NCBI GenBank assembly: GCA_012974315.1
Contig: JAAXQI010000033.1
Coordinates: 1-34,186 of the forward strand
Source: Desulfobacterales bacterium
GTDB lineage: Bacteria > Desulfobacterota > Desulfobulbia > Desulfobulbales > BM004
Length of the DNA: 34,186 nucleotides
Direction of reading: 5' to 3'
Below are positions 1 through 10,800 of this stretch, piece after piece. The first letter of the stretch is position 1. The number at the start of each line of letters is the position of its first letter. The notes beneath the pieces are model-generated. The model had not been told where the DNA came from and did not search any database. It was given only the letters and a program-made list of their open reading frames with translations. The position numbers were made by a program, and so were the translations under genes.

Positions 1-93
1 GACTTATAGTATAAAATCGACCAAAAAGTTTCATTTTGCCCCCCAATTGGGACATTTCAACTTACTAAATTTTTACTTAGGAGAATTTGACTT

Positions 94-1257
94 ATGTCAG
101 GATATCTTTTTACATCGGAGTCCGTTTCAGAAGGGCATCCGGATAAAGTTGCCGACCAGATCTCAGATGCCATACTGGATTCAATCCTGGAACAGGACAC
201 ACAAGCAAGAGTGGCCTGTGAAACAATGGTTACAACCGGCATGGCCATTATTGCTGGAGAAATAACCACTTCCGCCTGGGTGGATATGCCAAGTATCGTC
301 AGAGATACAATTAAGGAAATTGGCTACAATTCTTCAGAAATGGGTTTTGACTCCCAATCCTGCGCCGTGCTCACATCAATAGATAAGCAGTCGCCGGATA
401 TTGCCGTTGGCGTAAATGAAGGGTCGGGGCTTGATCTTGACCAGGGTGCTGGCGACCAGGGGTTGATGTTCGGCTATGCCTCATCTGAGACCAAGGTTCT
501 GATGCCCATGCCCATAACCTATGCCCACAGACTCATGAAGCGCCAGGCTGAAGTCCGCAAGGCAGGGTTGTTGCCATGGCTGCGTCCGGATGCAAAGAGT
601 CAGGTTACAATTGAATATTTAGACGGTAAGCCAAAAAGGGTTGAAGCAATTGTCATTTCCACCCAGCACAACCCGGATGTCAACTATAAAGACCTGAAAG
701 AAGGCGTCATGGAAGAGATCATAAAACCGATCATACCCGGCGACATGGTTGACAAGGATACAAAATACTTTATCAACCCGACCGGCCGTTTTGTTATCGG
801 TGGACCTGTTGGCGACTGCGGTGTTACCGGACGCAAAATAATAGTAGATACCTACGGCGGCATGGGCTCACACGGTGGCGGCGCCTTTTCCGGTAAAGAT
901 CCAAGCAAGGTGGACCGTTCTTCATCCTATATGGGAAGGTATGTAGCCAAAAATATTGTGGCGGCGGGCATTGCCACTGAGGTTGAGGTGCAGATTGCCT
1001 ATGCTATCGGTATTTCAAACCCGGTATCCATTAATGTTAATTCTTTCGGAACCGGAAAAATAGAAGACAATAAAATCAAAGAATTGATCTATGAACATTT
1101 TGACCTGAGGCCTAAAGCTATTATTCAACACCTTGATCTTCTCAGGCCTATATACAAAAAAACTGCCGCCTATGGCCATTTTGGCAGGGAGCGGGCGGAA
1201 TTCACCTGGGAAAATACTGATAAGGCCGACGAATTGAAAAGCGCCGCTGGAATCTAG
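94..1257 (+). CDS. metK: S-adenosylmethionine synthetase
   Basis: 387-aa ORF. MetK motifs seen: N-terminal [36 protein letters not shown], and [32 protein letters not shown]. Confidence 0.98.
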   Translation: MSGYLFTSESVSEGHPDKVADQISDAILDSILEQDTQARVACETMVTTGMAIIAGEITTSAWVDMPSIVRDTIKEIGYNSSEMGFDSQSCAVLTSIDKQSPDIAVGVNEGSGLDLDQGAGDQGLMFGYASSETKVLMPMPITYAHRLMKRQAEVRKAGLLPWLRPDAKSQVTIEYLDGKPKRVEAIVISTQHNPDVNYKDLKEGVMEEIIKPIIPGDMVDKDTKYFINPTGRFVIGGPVGDCGVTGRKIIVDTYGGMGSHGGGAFSGKDPSKVDRSSSYMGRYVAKNIVAAGIATEVEVQIAYAIGISNPVSINVNSFGTGKIEDNKIKELIYEHFDLRPKAIIQHLDLLRPIYKKTAAYGHFGRERAEFTWENTDKADELKSAAGI

Positions 1258-1311
1258 TTTTACTATTGAGCAGTAGAGACTACTTGAAACACAAAGGAGC
1301 ATGGAATCACC

Positions 1312-2619
1312 ATGAGCAAAGATATGAATGATAACGCCGATTTTAAAGTTGCAGATATAAACCTGGCAGATTGGGGCAGAAAAGAAACTAATATTGCCGA
1401 AACAGAGATGCCGGGGTTAATGGCAATCCGGAGTAAATATAGCGCCCAGAAACCTCTTAAAGGCGCCAGAATTGCCGGCTGCCTGCATATGACCATCCAA
1501 ACAGCCGTGCTTATGGAAACCCTCATAGAGCTGGGCGCAGAAATCCGCTGGTCATCCTGTAATATTTTTTCCACCCAGGATCACGCAGCTGCGGCCATGG
1601 CTGCGGCCAATATCCCGACCTTTGCCTGGAAAGGGGAGAATGAAGAAGAATTCTGGTGGTGTATTGAGCAGACAATTTTCGGACCTGACGACTGGCGGCC
1701 TAACATGCTGCTGGATGATGGCGGCGATCTGACCGTGATAATGCATGAGAAGTACCCGGAGCTGATGAAAGATGTCCGTGGCATAAGCGAGGAGACAACG
1801 ACCGGTGTACATCGACTCAATGAAATGATGCAGAAGGGCACCCTGCTTGCACCAGCCTTTAATGTCAATGACTCAGTGACAAAATCAAAATTTGACAATC
1901 TCTACGGCTGCAGGGAGTCCCTGATAGACGGCATTAAACGGGCTACCGATGTTATGATTGCCGGAAAGATAGCAGTTGTCTGCGGCTACGGTGATGTTGG
2001 CAAGGGATGCGCCCAGGCCCTGCGCGGCATGGGGGCAACGGTATTGGTCACCGAAATTGATCCTATCTGCGCCCTGCAGGCTGCCATGGAAGGCTACAGA
2101 GTTGTGACCATGGATGAGGCTGCGCCAGTGGGCAATATTTTTGTTACATGCACCGGCAATTTGAGGGTAATAAACAGGAAACACATGGAACAGATGCCCG
2201 ACCAGGCCATTGTCTGCAACATTGGCCATTTTGATTCCGAAATTGATATCGCCTCCATCCGTGATCTTCCCTGGGAAAATATCAAACCCCAGGTTGACCA
2301 TGTCATCTTCCCGGATAACAAACGAATAATTGTCCTGGCCGAAGGGCGGTTGGTAAATCTTGGCTGTGCCACCGGACATCCAAGCTTTGTTATGAGTAAC
2401 TCCTTTTCCAATCAGGTCCTGGCCCAGATAGAGCTCTGGCTGGATCAGGGCAAATATGAGAACAAGGTATACTTTCTGCCAAAACATCTCGACGAGATGG
2501 TTGCCAGACTGCACCTTGAAAAAATCGGGGCCAATCTTACTACCTTAAGCACAGAGCAGGCCGACTATCTCGGTATCAAAACGGAAGGCCCCTACAAACC
2601 TGAATATTACCGTTATTAA
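1312..2619 (+). CDS. ahcY: Adenosylhomocysteinase (S-adenosylhomocysteine hydrolase)
   Basis: 435-aa ORF. Typical motifs: [42 protein letters not shown]-terminal [13 protein letters not shown]. Next to metK. Confidence 0.98.
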   Translation: MSKDMNDNADFKVADINLADWGRKETNIAETEMPGLMAIRSKYSAQKPLKGARIAGCLHMTIQTAVLMETLIELGAEIRWSSCNIFSTQDHAAAAMAAANIPTFAWKGENEEEFWWCIEQTIFGPDDWRPNMLLDDGGDLTVIMHEKYPELMKDVRGISEETTTGVHRLNEMMQKGTLLAPAFNVNDSVTKSKFDNLYGCRESLIDGIKRATDVMIAGKIAVVCGYGDVGKGCAQALRGMGATVLVTEIDPICALQAAMEGYRVVTMDEAAPVGNIFVTCTGNLRVINRKHMEQMPDQAIVCNIGHFDSEIDIASIRDLPWENIKPQVDHVIFPDNKRIIVLAEGRLVNLGCATGHPSFVMSNSFSNQVLAQIELWLDQGKYENKVYFLPKHLDEMVARLHLEKIGANLTTLSTEQADYLGIKTEGPYKPEYYRY

Positions 2620-2661
2620 AACGAGGGTTCAGGTTCCATTCAATAATCTCCAAAGCATATA

Positions 2662-2697
2662 CCAGGAAGCCTGTTTAATTTGCAGCAGGCTTCCTGG
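2662..2697. terminator. 12-bp perfect inverted repeat downstream of ahcY; possible terminator or leader hairpin
   Basis: CCAGGAAGCCTG (2662-2673) pairs perfectly with CAGGCTTCCTGG (2686-2697) across a 12-nt loop. No clear U-tract follows (CTGAAAAAGGGG), so terminator function is uncertain. Confidence 0.5.
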
Positions 2698-2713
2698 CTG
2701 AAAAAGGGGTGCC

Positions 2714-3889
2714 ATGCATTTTCAATTTCTCCTCTCTGGCCCCCATGGCGATATAGAGCTTTCTCCAGAAGACCTGGATCAGCCATTTCTCATCAGTCCT
2801 GAAGAGCAACACCCCTTTCTCACACTGGCAGACTATTTTGGGGCCCTGCAAAATTTCATACTGTTCAATAATGGAAACGCTCTCTGTTCAGCATTGAAAA
2901 AACAGGGCCTGCAGGCTGACCTGACCCTTCCCGACATCTCCGGAGTTATCATCCGTTCCGAAAAGCATGGAGCATTTTATCATATTGCCAGTGTTGAAAT
3001 TATCGGGACCGGGGAAAATGTCACATTTGCCAACAGCAAATTTGCTATCACCACGGCATTATCAGAATCTGCCAGGACATCACTTGACGAAGAATATTTT
3101 ATTTTTCAGCAACTTTCTGAAATCACGCCGGATTTCATTCCAAAAATGTATTGCAAAGAATCAATCTCCTGGACTACAGACTTTGGTTCTGAAGAGTTTC
3201 TCATGGTATTGGGGGAGTGGCTTGACGGCTATCACGAATGGCACGCAAGCGATGATCCTGAGTCAGGGAATCGTAAAATTCATCTCTGGGATTATGAAAA
3301 CGGCTACCGCTTTCTTTCGGACACAGAAAGCTACGAACTCCTGCTCCAGGCTGCCTCCATCCTGACATATTATTATGACCCGGGATCCTTCTGCCAGATC
3401 TATCCCTGGCACCATGGTGCCGGGGACTTTGTGGTCAAAGCTGATTCTAATGCAATCTCGGTGAAACTTATCACTGCCAGGCAGTATGAACCCCTTGTCC
3501 AGTTTGACGGGGAAGAAGAGGCCGACCGGTTGGTTGCGACAATTCATTTCCTGCTCAACCTTGCCCTCAGAATGCGACTGGACAGAATCGATGGAGTCGG
3601 GCAACCTGCATGGCTTGGGGCTTTTGCCGTCCATGCAGCAGTTGAAGGTTTCTTTACCGTGCTTGCTGCCACCCAGGTTAAAAACAAACTAACAAGAGGG
3701 CCTGCGGCAGAATTCCTGGAGATCATGCAATCATTTGATGCCGGGGAAATATCCGACATGTACACATCTCTGCTGGAAATTTATGCTGAGGAAGATCAGG
3801 ATGATTTTCGCCTGATCCAGGCTGAGCTTGCTGATCATGTCGCAGAACTGCATGAGACACTGCAGAGTTTTTCTTTGGGCAACCCTTAA
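2714..3889 (+). CDS. Hypothetical protein, possibly a divergent phosphotransferase/kinase-like fold
   Basis: 391-aa ORF with RBS-like AAGGGG before the ATG. The stretch EEYFIFQQLSEITPDFIPKMYC...FLMVLGEWLDGYHEW loosely resembles the aminoglycoside-phosphotransferase layout. Canonical catalytic motifs were not recognised. Confidence 0.75.
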   Translation: MHFQFLLSGPHGDIELSPEDLDQPFLISPEEQHPFLTLADYFGALQNFILFNNGNALCSALKKQGLQADLTLPDISGVIIRSEKHGAFYHIASVEIIGTGENVTFANSKFAITTALSESARTSLDEEYFIFQQLSEITPDFIPKMYCKESISWTTDFGSEEFLMVLGEWLDGYHEWHASDDPESGNRKIHLWDYENGYRFLSDTESYELLLQAASILTYYYDPGSFCQIYPWHHGAGDFVVKADSNAISVKLITARQYEPLVQFDGEEEADRLVATIHFLLNLALRMRLDRIDGVGQPAWLGAFAVHAAVEGFFTVLAATQVKNKLTRGPAAEFLEIMQSFDAGEISDMYTSLLEIYAEEDQDDFRLIQAELADHVAELHETLQSFSLGNP

Positions 3890-3895
3890 AGAGAG

Positions 3896-4666
3896 TTATT
3901 CTGGAATTTTTCCAACAAGATTTACATCGCCTGATAAAACGGTATGGATAGTACCTGCCTCGTCCCTGATACGTAAAACCCCATCAGCGTCGGGTCCCAG
4001 GGAAACACCTGTTACCAGCTTGCTCTGGGGTGTCACCCAGGTAAGGATTTTGCCCTGAATTGCATCACGCTGCAGCCATTCCGTAAGAATTACCGGAAAA
4101 TCTCCTTTTTCCAGACGCTGCACCTCTTTCTCAACTGCAGCGACACATGTTTCTAACAGTATTTCGGATGGAATTTGCCTGACAGCATGGAGGGACAATG
4201 CCGTTGCACGTTCCTCAATGTCAGCCGGGTATCCACCTTCCGGATGAACGAGGTTCAAACCAACACCAACAACTACCAAAGTAGAAGGACTGGAATCCGA
4301 ACCTGCAACAGACTCAGTCTCGGTCAGGATACCGCCGAATTTTCGTCCACCCAACAGAAGGTCATTGGGCCATTTAATTTCCGGGGAAAGAGAATACGCT
4401 GCTTCCACAGCTTTGCAGAGTGCCAAACCTGCGGCAAGGGTAACTTTGGGCAGGTTTTCCGGGGCGAGTCTTGGCCTCAGGACAATGGAGAAATAAAGAC
4501 CCATTCCAGGCAATGACAGCCAGGAACGATTTAACCTTCCCCGGCCGCCGGTTTGAGCAGCAGCCACAACAACAGTCCCAGAGACTGCTCCCTTTTTCCC
4601 GAGCTCAAGTGCTATGGAATTTGTTGATTCTGTAACATCAAGCCTGATTATTTCCCGTGCATTCAC
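3896..4666 (-). CDS. birA: Biotin-[acetyl-CoA-carboxylase] ligase
   Basis: 256-aa ORF with ESTNSIALELGKKGAVSGTVVVAAAQTGGRGRLNRSWLSLPGMGLYFSIVLRP and IKWPNDLLLGGRKFGGILTE, the biotin ligase core. Confidence 0.95.
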   Translation of the reverse strand: MNAREIIRLDVTESTNSIALELGKKGAVSGTVVVAAAQTGGRGRLNRSWLSLPGMGLYFSIVLRPRLAPENLPKVTLAAGLALCKAVEAAYSLSPEIKWPNDLLLGGRKFGGILTETESVAGSDSSPSTLVVVGVGLNLVHPEGGYPADIEERATALSLHAVRQIPSEILLETCVAAVEKEVQRLEKGDFPVILTEWLQRDAIQGKILTWVTPQSKLVTGVSLGPDADGVLRIRDEAGTIHTVLSGDVNLVGKIPE

Positions 4667-4723
4667 GTTAGCGCATCAACCTCATATTTATATTCCAGCC
4701 AAACATCTGAAAAATCCTGAAAA

Positions 4724-4759
4724 AAAAAGACAGGAGCATAATACTGCCCCTGTCTTTTT
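4724..4759 (-). terminator. Rho-independent terminator of the dsrABD operon
   Basis: Minus strand reads AAAAAGACAGGGGCAGTATTATGCTCCTGTCTTTTTTTT: a stem ending in a T-tract, just downstream of dsrD. Symmetric, so possibly bidirectional. Confidence 0.8.
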
Positions 4760-4793
4760 ACTTCTTCTTGAAGATATTTAAAAAACTAGCGAA

Positions 4794-5027
4794 TTAAACA
4801 CCAATTTTATCTTCGTCTTTGATACGCTCAGGAAGAGCATACATTGTACTACTGCCGCTGGACCAGAACATAGCCTTTTGTTCTTTCACAAGTTCATTAG
4901 CAGCATTTTTGATCTCGCGAGGCTTTCCATCAACCTTCTTCTGCATATCCTTGAGATACAGTGCCGGTTTTTTTGACGAGCCCAGCAAGGCAAGGATTTG
5001 AGCTTTTAATTCTTCTTTATCAGCCAT
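4794..5027 (-). CDS. dsrD: DsrD, dissimilatory sulfite reductase-associated small protein
   Basis: 77-aa ORF (MADKEELKAQILALL...KKVDGKPREIKNAANELVKEQKAMFWSSGSSTMYAL) immediately downstream of dsrB. Confidence 0.95.
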   Translation of the reverse strand: MADKEELKAQILALLGSSKKPALYLKDMQKKVDGKPREIKNAANELVKEQKAMFWSSGSSTMYALPERIKDEDKIGV

Positions 5028-5052
5028 GTTATTGCTCCTTTATTGGGTACAA

Positions 5053-6180
5053 TTATTTTATATGGCTTGTGAACTTGAACTGGGTGGTGGTCCGCCACGT
5101 ATCGTATGCCAGGCGGTAATCATCAATGCTCTTGTCCGTAAACGGAATGTTGCATTTTTCGAAAAATTTCTCCCAGCCAATTCGCTCGGCCCATTCACCA
5201 ACACGCTCATACTTCTTAGCATCTTTGGCATATACTTCAATGATATTCTTGACTGCATCAACAACTTCCGGCCAGCGTGGCGGATTGTTGGGCAGGAACG
5301 GAATAACCATCTTGGAGAACTTTGGCGCGGATCTGGAGTTGGAAATCTTGCCACCAACCAGGATCGCAATGCCATCACCTTCCGGATCAGCCAAAGGCAT
5401 GGAAGGACACATGGTGTAGCAGTTACCGCAGAACATACAGCGGGATTCGTTAACTGTAACACTCTTTACCTCTTCACCTTTGCTGTTAATACCTTTAGCA
5501 GGCTTAATAGCTCCAAGCGGGCAGGCAGCGATTGCCAAAGGCAGCTCGCATACCGAGGTAATCGTATCATGATCGATGAGCGGCGGCTTCCTGTGAACAC
5601 CAAGAATAGCGACGTCGGAGCAATGTACAGCACCGCACATATTCAGGCAGCAGGCAAGGGCAACGCGTACCTGGGCTGGCAGAGTCATGCTGGTAAAGTA
5701 ACCGAACAGCTCATCCATAACCGCCTTAACCACACCTGAAGCATCGGTGGCAGGTGTATGGCAATGAACCCAACCCTGGGTATGGACGACATTGGTTATA
5801 CCGGCACCGGTGCCGCCAACAGGCATCATGCCATGGTTGTTACAGTCATCTACCAAGGCTTGAACCTTGTCAGCACTGTCAACCATGAATTCAACGTTAT
5901 TACGAGTGGTAAAACGCATGATTCCGTCACAGTGTTTATCAGCCATGTCACAGTAATCATAAATCAGTGATGTACTGATAAGGCGCGCGCAAGCGATCCT
6001 GACCGTATAACACTCTGCACCGGTCTCGCTCACATGTTTCAGAACGCCGGGCGCGGTAATCTCATGGTACAGCCATTTGCCATAGTTTTCTTTTATTACC
6101 TGGGGGAAAAATTGCTCATAATGTGGGGGACCGATGTCTGTGATCCTGTCTTCCATCGGTTTGTCTGGATTGTAACCCAT
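5053..6180 (-). CDS. dsrB: Dissimilatory sulfite reductase beta subunit
   Basis: 375-aa ORF with [20 protein letters not shown] and the ferredoxin-domain motif [31 protein letters not shown]. Confidence 0.98.
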   Translation of the reverse strand: MGYNPDKPMEDRITDIGPPHYEQFFPQVIKENYGKWLYHEITAPGVLKHVSETGAECYTVRIACARLISTSLIYDYCDMADKHCDGIMRFTTRNNVEFMVDSADKVQALVDDCNNHGMMPVGGTGAGITNVVHTQGWVHCHTPATDASGVVKAVMDELFGYFTSMTLPAQVRVALACCLNMCGAVHCSDVAILGVHRKPPLIDHDTITSVCELPLAIAACPLGAIKPAKGINSKGEEVKSVTVNESRCMFCGNCYTMCPSMPLADPEGDGIAILVGGKISNSRSAPKFSKMVIPFLPNNPPRWPEVVDAVKNIIEVYAKDAKKYERVGEWAERIGWEKFFEKCNIPFTDKSIDDYRLAYDTWRTTTQFKFTSHIK

Positions 6181-6256
6181 AATATAACCTCCTTAAATAT
6201 CTATATATATTAACAACTTGTTATGTATCTATTGACACTGTCATGCATACAGGTTT

Positions 6257-7537
6257 CTACATGGGGTTTCTTTTCCTGAACTCAGCAAGATCCCGCACAA
6301 ATCCACCAGGAACCTCTTCTGCTTTCCAGAAGACATAAGGATTAGAACGAGGTTCTTTAACATGCTGCGGAATAGGCTCAACTTCCATTACCTGCAGGAA
6401 GGTAGGCAGACCGACACGCTGGATGGATTCACCAATCCTCTCACGGTTTTTGCCTTCTTCCATCCACCAATCCCAGCACTTCTCAATGACGTCCTTGAGC
6501 GCTTCAAAGTCATTCTCAGGGTCCATTTCAATAAAGGGATAAATCATGGTGGCGATCTGGGCACCATCGAGGATCGGAGCCTTGGCGCCGATCAGAATGG
6601 TAGCGCCTTGTACTGCACCTGGACGAAGCGCGCGAGGCATTACGTTGATGCAATGCATGCAGCGTGTACATTCAGCGTTGTCAATCTTCAGTTCATCGCC
6701 TTCCATCCACATACAACCGGTGGGGCAGAGATCGATAACTTCAGTCTGGATATCAAATGCACCCCAGTCACGGCCTGAATAGGAGCCACCGTTTGCTGGG
6801 AATTCATTGTTCAGATATCCTTTAACAGCCGCCTGATCCATGCGGATGTCATCTTTCCAGTTACCGATAACAGCCATGTCGGAACGGGCGATGGCAGCAA
6901 CACAGTCGTTGGGGCAGCCGGAAAATTTAATTTTAAACTTATAGGGGAAAGCAGGACGATGAACCTCATCCTGATAGGTCATGGTGATATCATGGCAGGC
7001 AGCCTGGGTGTCATAGCAGCTCCACTCGCAGCGGGCTTTACCAAGACAGCAGGAAGGGGTACGCAAGTTACCACCGGAGCCGCCGAGGTCAACACCAACA
7101 TCATGGGTTAACTCATAGAAAATTTCTTCCAGTTCATGGGTGAATGTTCCCAGGAGAACCATGTCACCGGTGGAACCGTGCATATTGGTCATACCGGAAC
7201 CGCGCCTATCCCAAATTTCCATGATCTGGCGCAAAATTTTAGAGCTGTAGAATTTACTTGAGGGCTGGTTAACTCGAACGGTATGGAAATGGGCAACACC
7301 GGGGAACTGTTTAGCAACGTCAGAATAACGGCCAACAATTCCACCACCATATCCGAAAACACCGACGATACCGCCATGTTTCCAATGGGTGATCTTGTCC
7401 TTGTAGGAAAGTTCAAGCTGTCCGAGAATGTCCCAGCAGGCTTCATTTTTTTCAGCCTGCCTTTTAATGTCTGTGACAAAACTCGGCCAAGGACCACTTT
7501 CCAACTGATCCAACATAGGCGTATCATGCTTTGGCAT
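6257..7537 (-). CDS. dsrA: Dissimilatory sulfite reductase alpha subunit
   Basis: 426-aa ORF with RTPSCCLGKARCEWSCYDTQAACHD, KFSGCPNDCVAAIARSDMAVIG and CTRCMHCINVMPRAL. Confidence 0.98.
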   Translation of the reverse strand: MPKHDTPMLDQLESGPWPSFVTDIKRQAEKNEACWDILGQLELSYKDKITHWKHGGIVGVFGYGGGIVGRYSDVAKQFPGVAHFHTVRVNQPSSKFYSSKILRQIMEIWDRRGSGMTNMHGSTGDMVLLGTFTHELEEIFYELTHDVGVDLGGSGGNLRTPSCCLGKARCEWSCYDTQAACHDITMTYQDEVHRPAFPYKFKIKFSGCPNDCVAAIARSDMAVIGNWKDDIRMDQAAVKGYLNNEFPANGGSYSGRDWGAFDIQTEVIDLCPTGCMWMEGDELKIDNAECTRCMHCINVMPRALRPGAVQGATILIGAKAPILDGAQIATMIYPFIEMDPENDFEALKDVIEKCWDWWMEEGKNRERIGESIQRVGLPTFLQVMEVEPIPQHVKEPRSNPYVFWKAEEVPGGFVRDLAEFRKRNPM

Positions 7538-7672
7538 CTTTGTTTCCTCCTTAACGGTCTATTGTTCTTAAACAACCTTAAAATTAAGGTTAGCCTTTAA
7601 CCTCCCGTAACCAATCATTTTTTCTTGCAAGTGCATCTTATAAAACAGATTCAATTCCTGATCAAAAACGAT

Positions 7673-7694
7673 TGAATACTCATTCATTAAATGA
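7673..7694. promoter_or_regulatory. Overlapping small palindromes upstream of dsrA; candidate operator
   Basis: TGAAT-ACTC-ATTCA (7673-7686) overlaps TCATT-A-AATGA (7684-7694), about 135-155 bp upstream of the dsrA start. AT-rich, so chance is possible. Confidence 0.25.
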
Positions 7695-7849
7695 CCGAAC
7701 ATATCGCCCAGTCAGAGCTTTGTCAACAAAAAATAAAAAGAAATACATGCATTAATTTTTTTTGTTCAAACCCTGACAGTTGTATCCCCTTGCTGCCTCC
7801 TTAGCGGATGAGCAATCGGGGCTAATTTGTACTATTTACAGGCAGATAA

Positions 7850-10800
7850 TTACTGAGAGGATTCGTCAGGCTGGTTTGTCAAAACCTTTGGCTTTTCCAT
7901 ACGAATTACAAAAACAAGAATGGACGGTATTATAAAAACGGTAAAGATAGTTGACACGGCCAAGCCGCCGAGTATGACACTTCCAAGCCCCCTGTAAAGT
8001 TCCGAACCTGAACCGGGAAACAATACCAGCGGCAGCATGCCAAAAATACTGGTGGTGGCACTCATATAAATGGGACGCAGCCTGCTTCTGGTTGATTCAA
8101 GCACAGCTTCCCTGTAATCCATATTGTTATTATGCACATTATTCAGGGCCTGATGAACAATAAGGATAGCATTATTCACCACGATACCGATAAGTATGAC
8201 AAACCCGAGCATGGTGAGAATATCCATGGGCTGGGGCTTGGAGCTCAAGAGGTTCAAGAGTTTCAGGCCAATAAAGCCACCTGCCCCCGCCAGAGGAACC
8301 GTCAGCATAATAATGAGAGGATAAATAAAATTACCAAAGAGCGCCGCCATCAAAAGATAGGCTATTGCGGCAGCCAGAATAAAGTTCCACTTCAGGGCCT
8401 CTCTGGTTTCTGTAAGTTTGTCGGCAGCGCCGCTCATCCTGACACTCAACCCTTTCAAAAGTCCCATGGCCCGCACAGGGCTTATAATTTTTGCTTCAAC
8501 TTCCTCCATCGCCGCCTGCAGCGGCACATCCAGAGGCGGAGTCATCTGCAGGGTTATGGTCCGGCTTCTTTCAAGATGGCGTATCTGGGTCATACCGGTT
8601 GTGCGCTCAAGATCCGCAAGAGTTGACACAGGGACAACCTTGCCTCCTGGAGTGGTCACAAGAGAGTGGTAGAGGGCCTCAGGGGTTTTAATAGAATCGT
8701 CTGCCGTTTTAAGCACCAGGTCAATAGTTTTTCTCCCCTCCTGCTTGAAATCGCCAATAATTCTGCCATCCATAAGCACATCAAGCGTAATGCCCAGGTC
8801 TGCTGAACTCATATTGTTGGCCTTCAAACGTTCACGGTTTGGTACTATTTTGACCTCAGGATAGCTGAGCTCTATTGACGGCACAGGCCGGACCTGGGTG
8901 TCGGGCATGGATTGCTTTGCTGTGCCGAACATCACGCCGGCGGCCTTGACAATATTATCCAGGTCATCACCGCTGATATCAACATCGATTGTCCGACTTC
9001 TGCCAATCCTGCTCTGGAAAATACCGGCCTGCATACTGATACCGAACATACCTGGAACAGAAAATATCATGCGCTTGAAAAGGGGCAGCAGCTCGGCTGC
9101 CCGGTCCCAGTCCGTGGCCATTGCCCCGAACAGCATGATAGACTCCCTTCCCACAAAAAACATATTGAGGATGCCCGGGTAGCCATCGTGTTCTTTTTGA
9201 AGATGCGGCTCTGCCATGACAAAAAGCTTTTCACCGATATCCTGTCTCTCCTGCTGGGAAAGACCTGGAGGGGGGACCAGGATGCTGAGAACAAAATTTC
9301 TGTTTCCCTGGGGCAGATAATCTGTCTGGGGCATAAGCAGGACAACTGAACCTGCCGCCAAAATAATCAGAAGACCAACGGTGCCAATTCTGGTGGCCCA
9401 GTTTCTGGTGGCAAAAGAGACTATTCCCATAATGAAAGATGAAAACTGGCTTCCAATACGGACCACCAATCCCGCTTCCTTTTTAGCCTTTTTAGTGGCC
9501 ACAGAAAAAAGCCTGAAAGAAAACATGGGAATGACTGTCATGGATACGATCAGGCTCAAAGATACGGCACCAACTACTGCTATGGCGATATCCCGGAAGA
9601 GCTGGCCGGCCTCCTCCTGGATAAAAACAACAGGTAAAAATACCGCTATAGTTGTCAGGCTCGAAGCAATAATGGCGCCCCATACCTCCCGGGTTCCTTC
9701 ATAGACCGCATCATAGGCCGATTTACCCATCTTGCGGTGCCGATCAATATTTTCAATAACCACAATTGCATTATCAACCAGCATACCGACTGCAAAAGCA
9801 ATGCCCGCAAGACTTATGACATTGAGGTTGCGGCCCATTGCATTCATGAAGATAAACGTGCCTATGATGGAGATAGGAATAGAGGTGGCCACCACAAGTG
9901 TTGAGCGTATGCTCCGGAGAAAAACCAGAAGGACGACAAGGGCAAGCATGCCTCCAATAATGATATTCTGCTTGATAAGATTAATGGCTCCATTAATATA
10001 ACGCCGCTGGTCATACACCCATTCCAGGCTTATCTCCCGGGAAGCAAGCTTCTCTTTGTTCAGCCATTGCACCACTGCCTCTACACGTTCGGTCATGGCA
10101 AGAATATTAGTGCCTGGTTCAGGTTTAATCCCAAATGCTATGCCGCCTTTACCATTGTGGATAACAGTACTTTGGCGTTTGCTGTAGCCTCGCTTTATCT
10201 CGGCAACATCGGCCAGCAGCACCCTTTTTTCCCCGGTAGAGACAAGAACCACATTGGCAATATCTTCTTCAGAGTTGAATTCACCGGTGGTGCGAATCCT
10301 GAAATCCCTGCGTCCAACTCCCATGTTGCCTGCCGAGACATTCACATTTTCACTGCGCACTGCCTGTATGACATCATTTACTGTCAGGGCGTAGGCAGCA
10401 AGCTGTTCCGGATTAACGACTATATGCATCTCCTCAAAAACACCGCTGCCGATAAAGAGATCCGCCACACCCTCGACACGCTCCAGATGCTGGCGGATTT
10501 CATTTTCAAAGAATGTCCTGTACGTTTCGATATGCCTCGGATTTGTCTCCCCGGACTTGAGGATAACCCATATTACCGGCGAGGTCGCAGAGCCTGTGGC
10601 ATTGATGATGGGCTTGTCCACTCCTTCCGGATAGGAGGCCACTTCATTCAACTTATTGGAAACACGGAGCAGGGCATCATCCACATTGGTGCCAAGTTTG
10701 AAGGTCAGGGAAATAGAACCCTGGCCGTTGAATGCCTCACTTTCCATTTCTGTGAGGCCGGGGATCCCTTTCAGTGTTTTTTCCTGCTCCTCGATAATTT

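Noticed and set aside
1-93. SAM or SAH riboswitch upstream of metK
   Set aside because: Only 93 nt are visible and I could not identify the conserved riboswitch core.
1885-2514. 209-aa minus-strand ORF
   Set aside because: Antisense to ahcY, which has clear family motifs; no recognisable protein signature.
5026-5739. 237-aa plus-strand ORF
   Set aside because: Antisense to dsrB; shadow ORF of a conserved gene.
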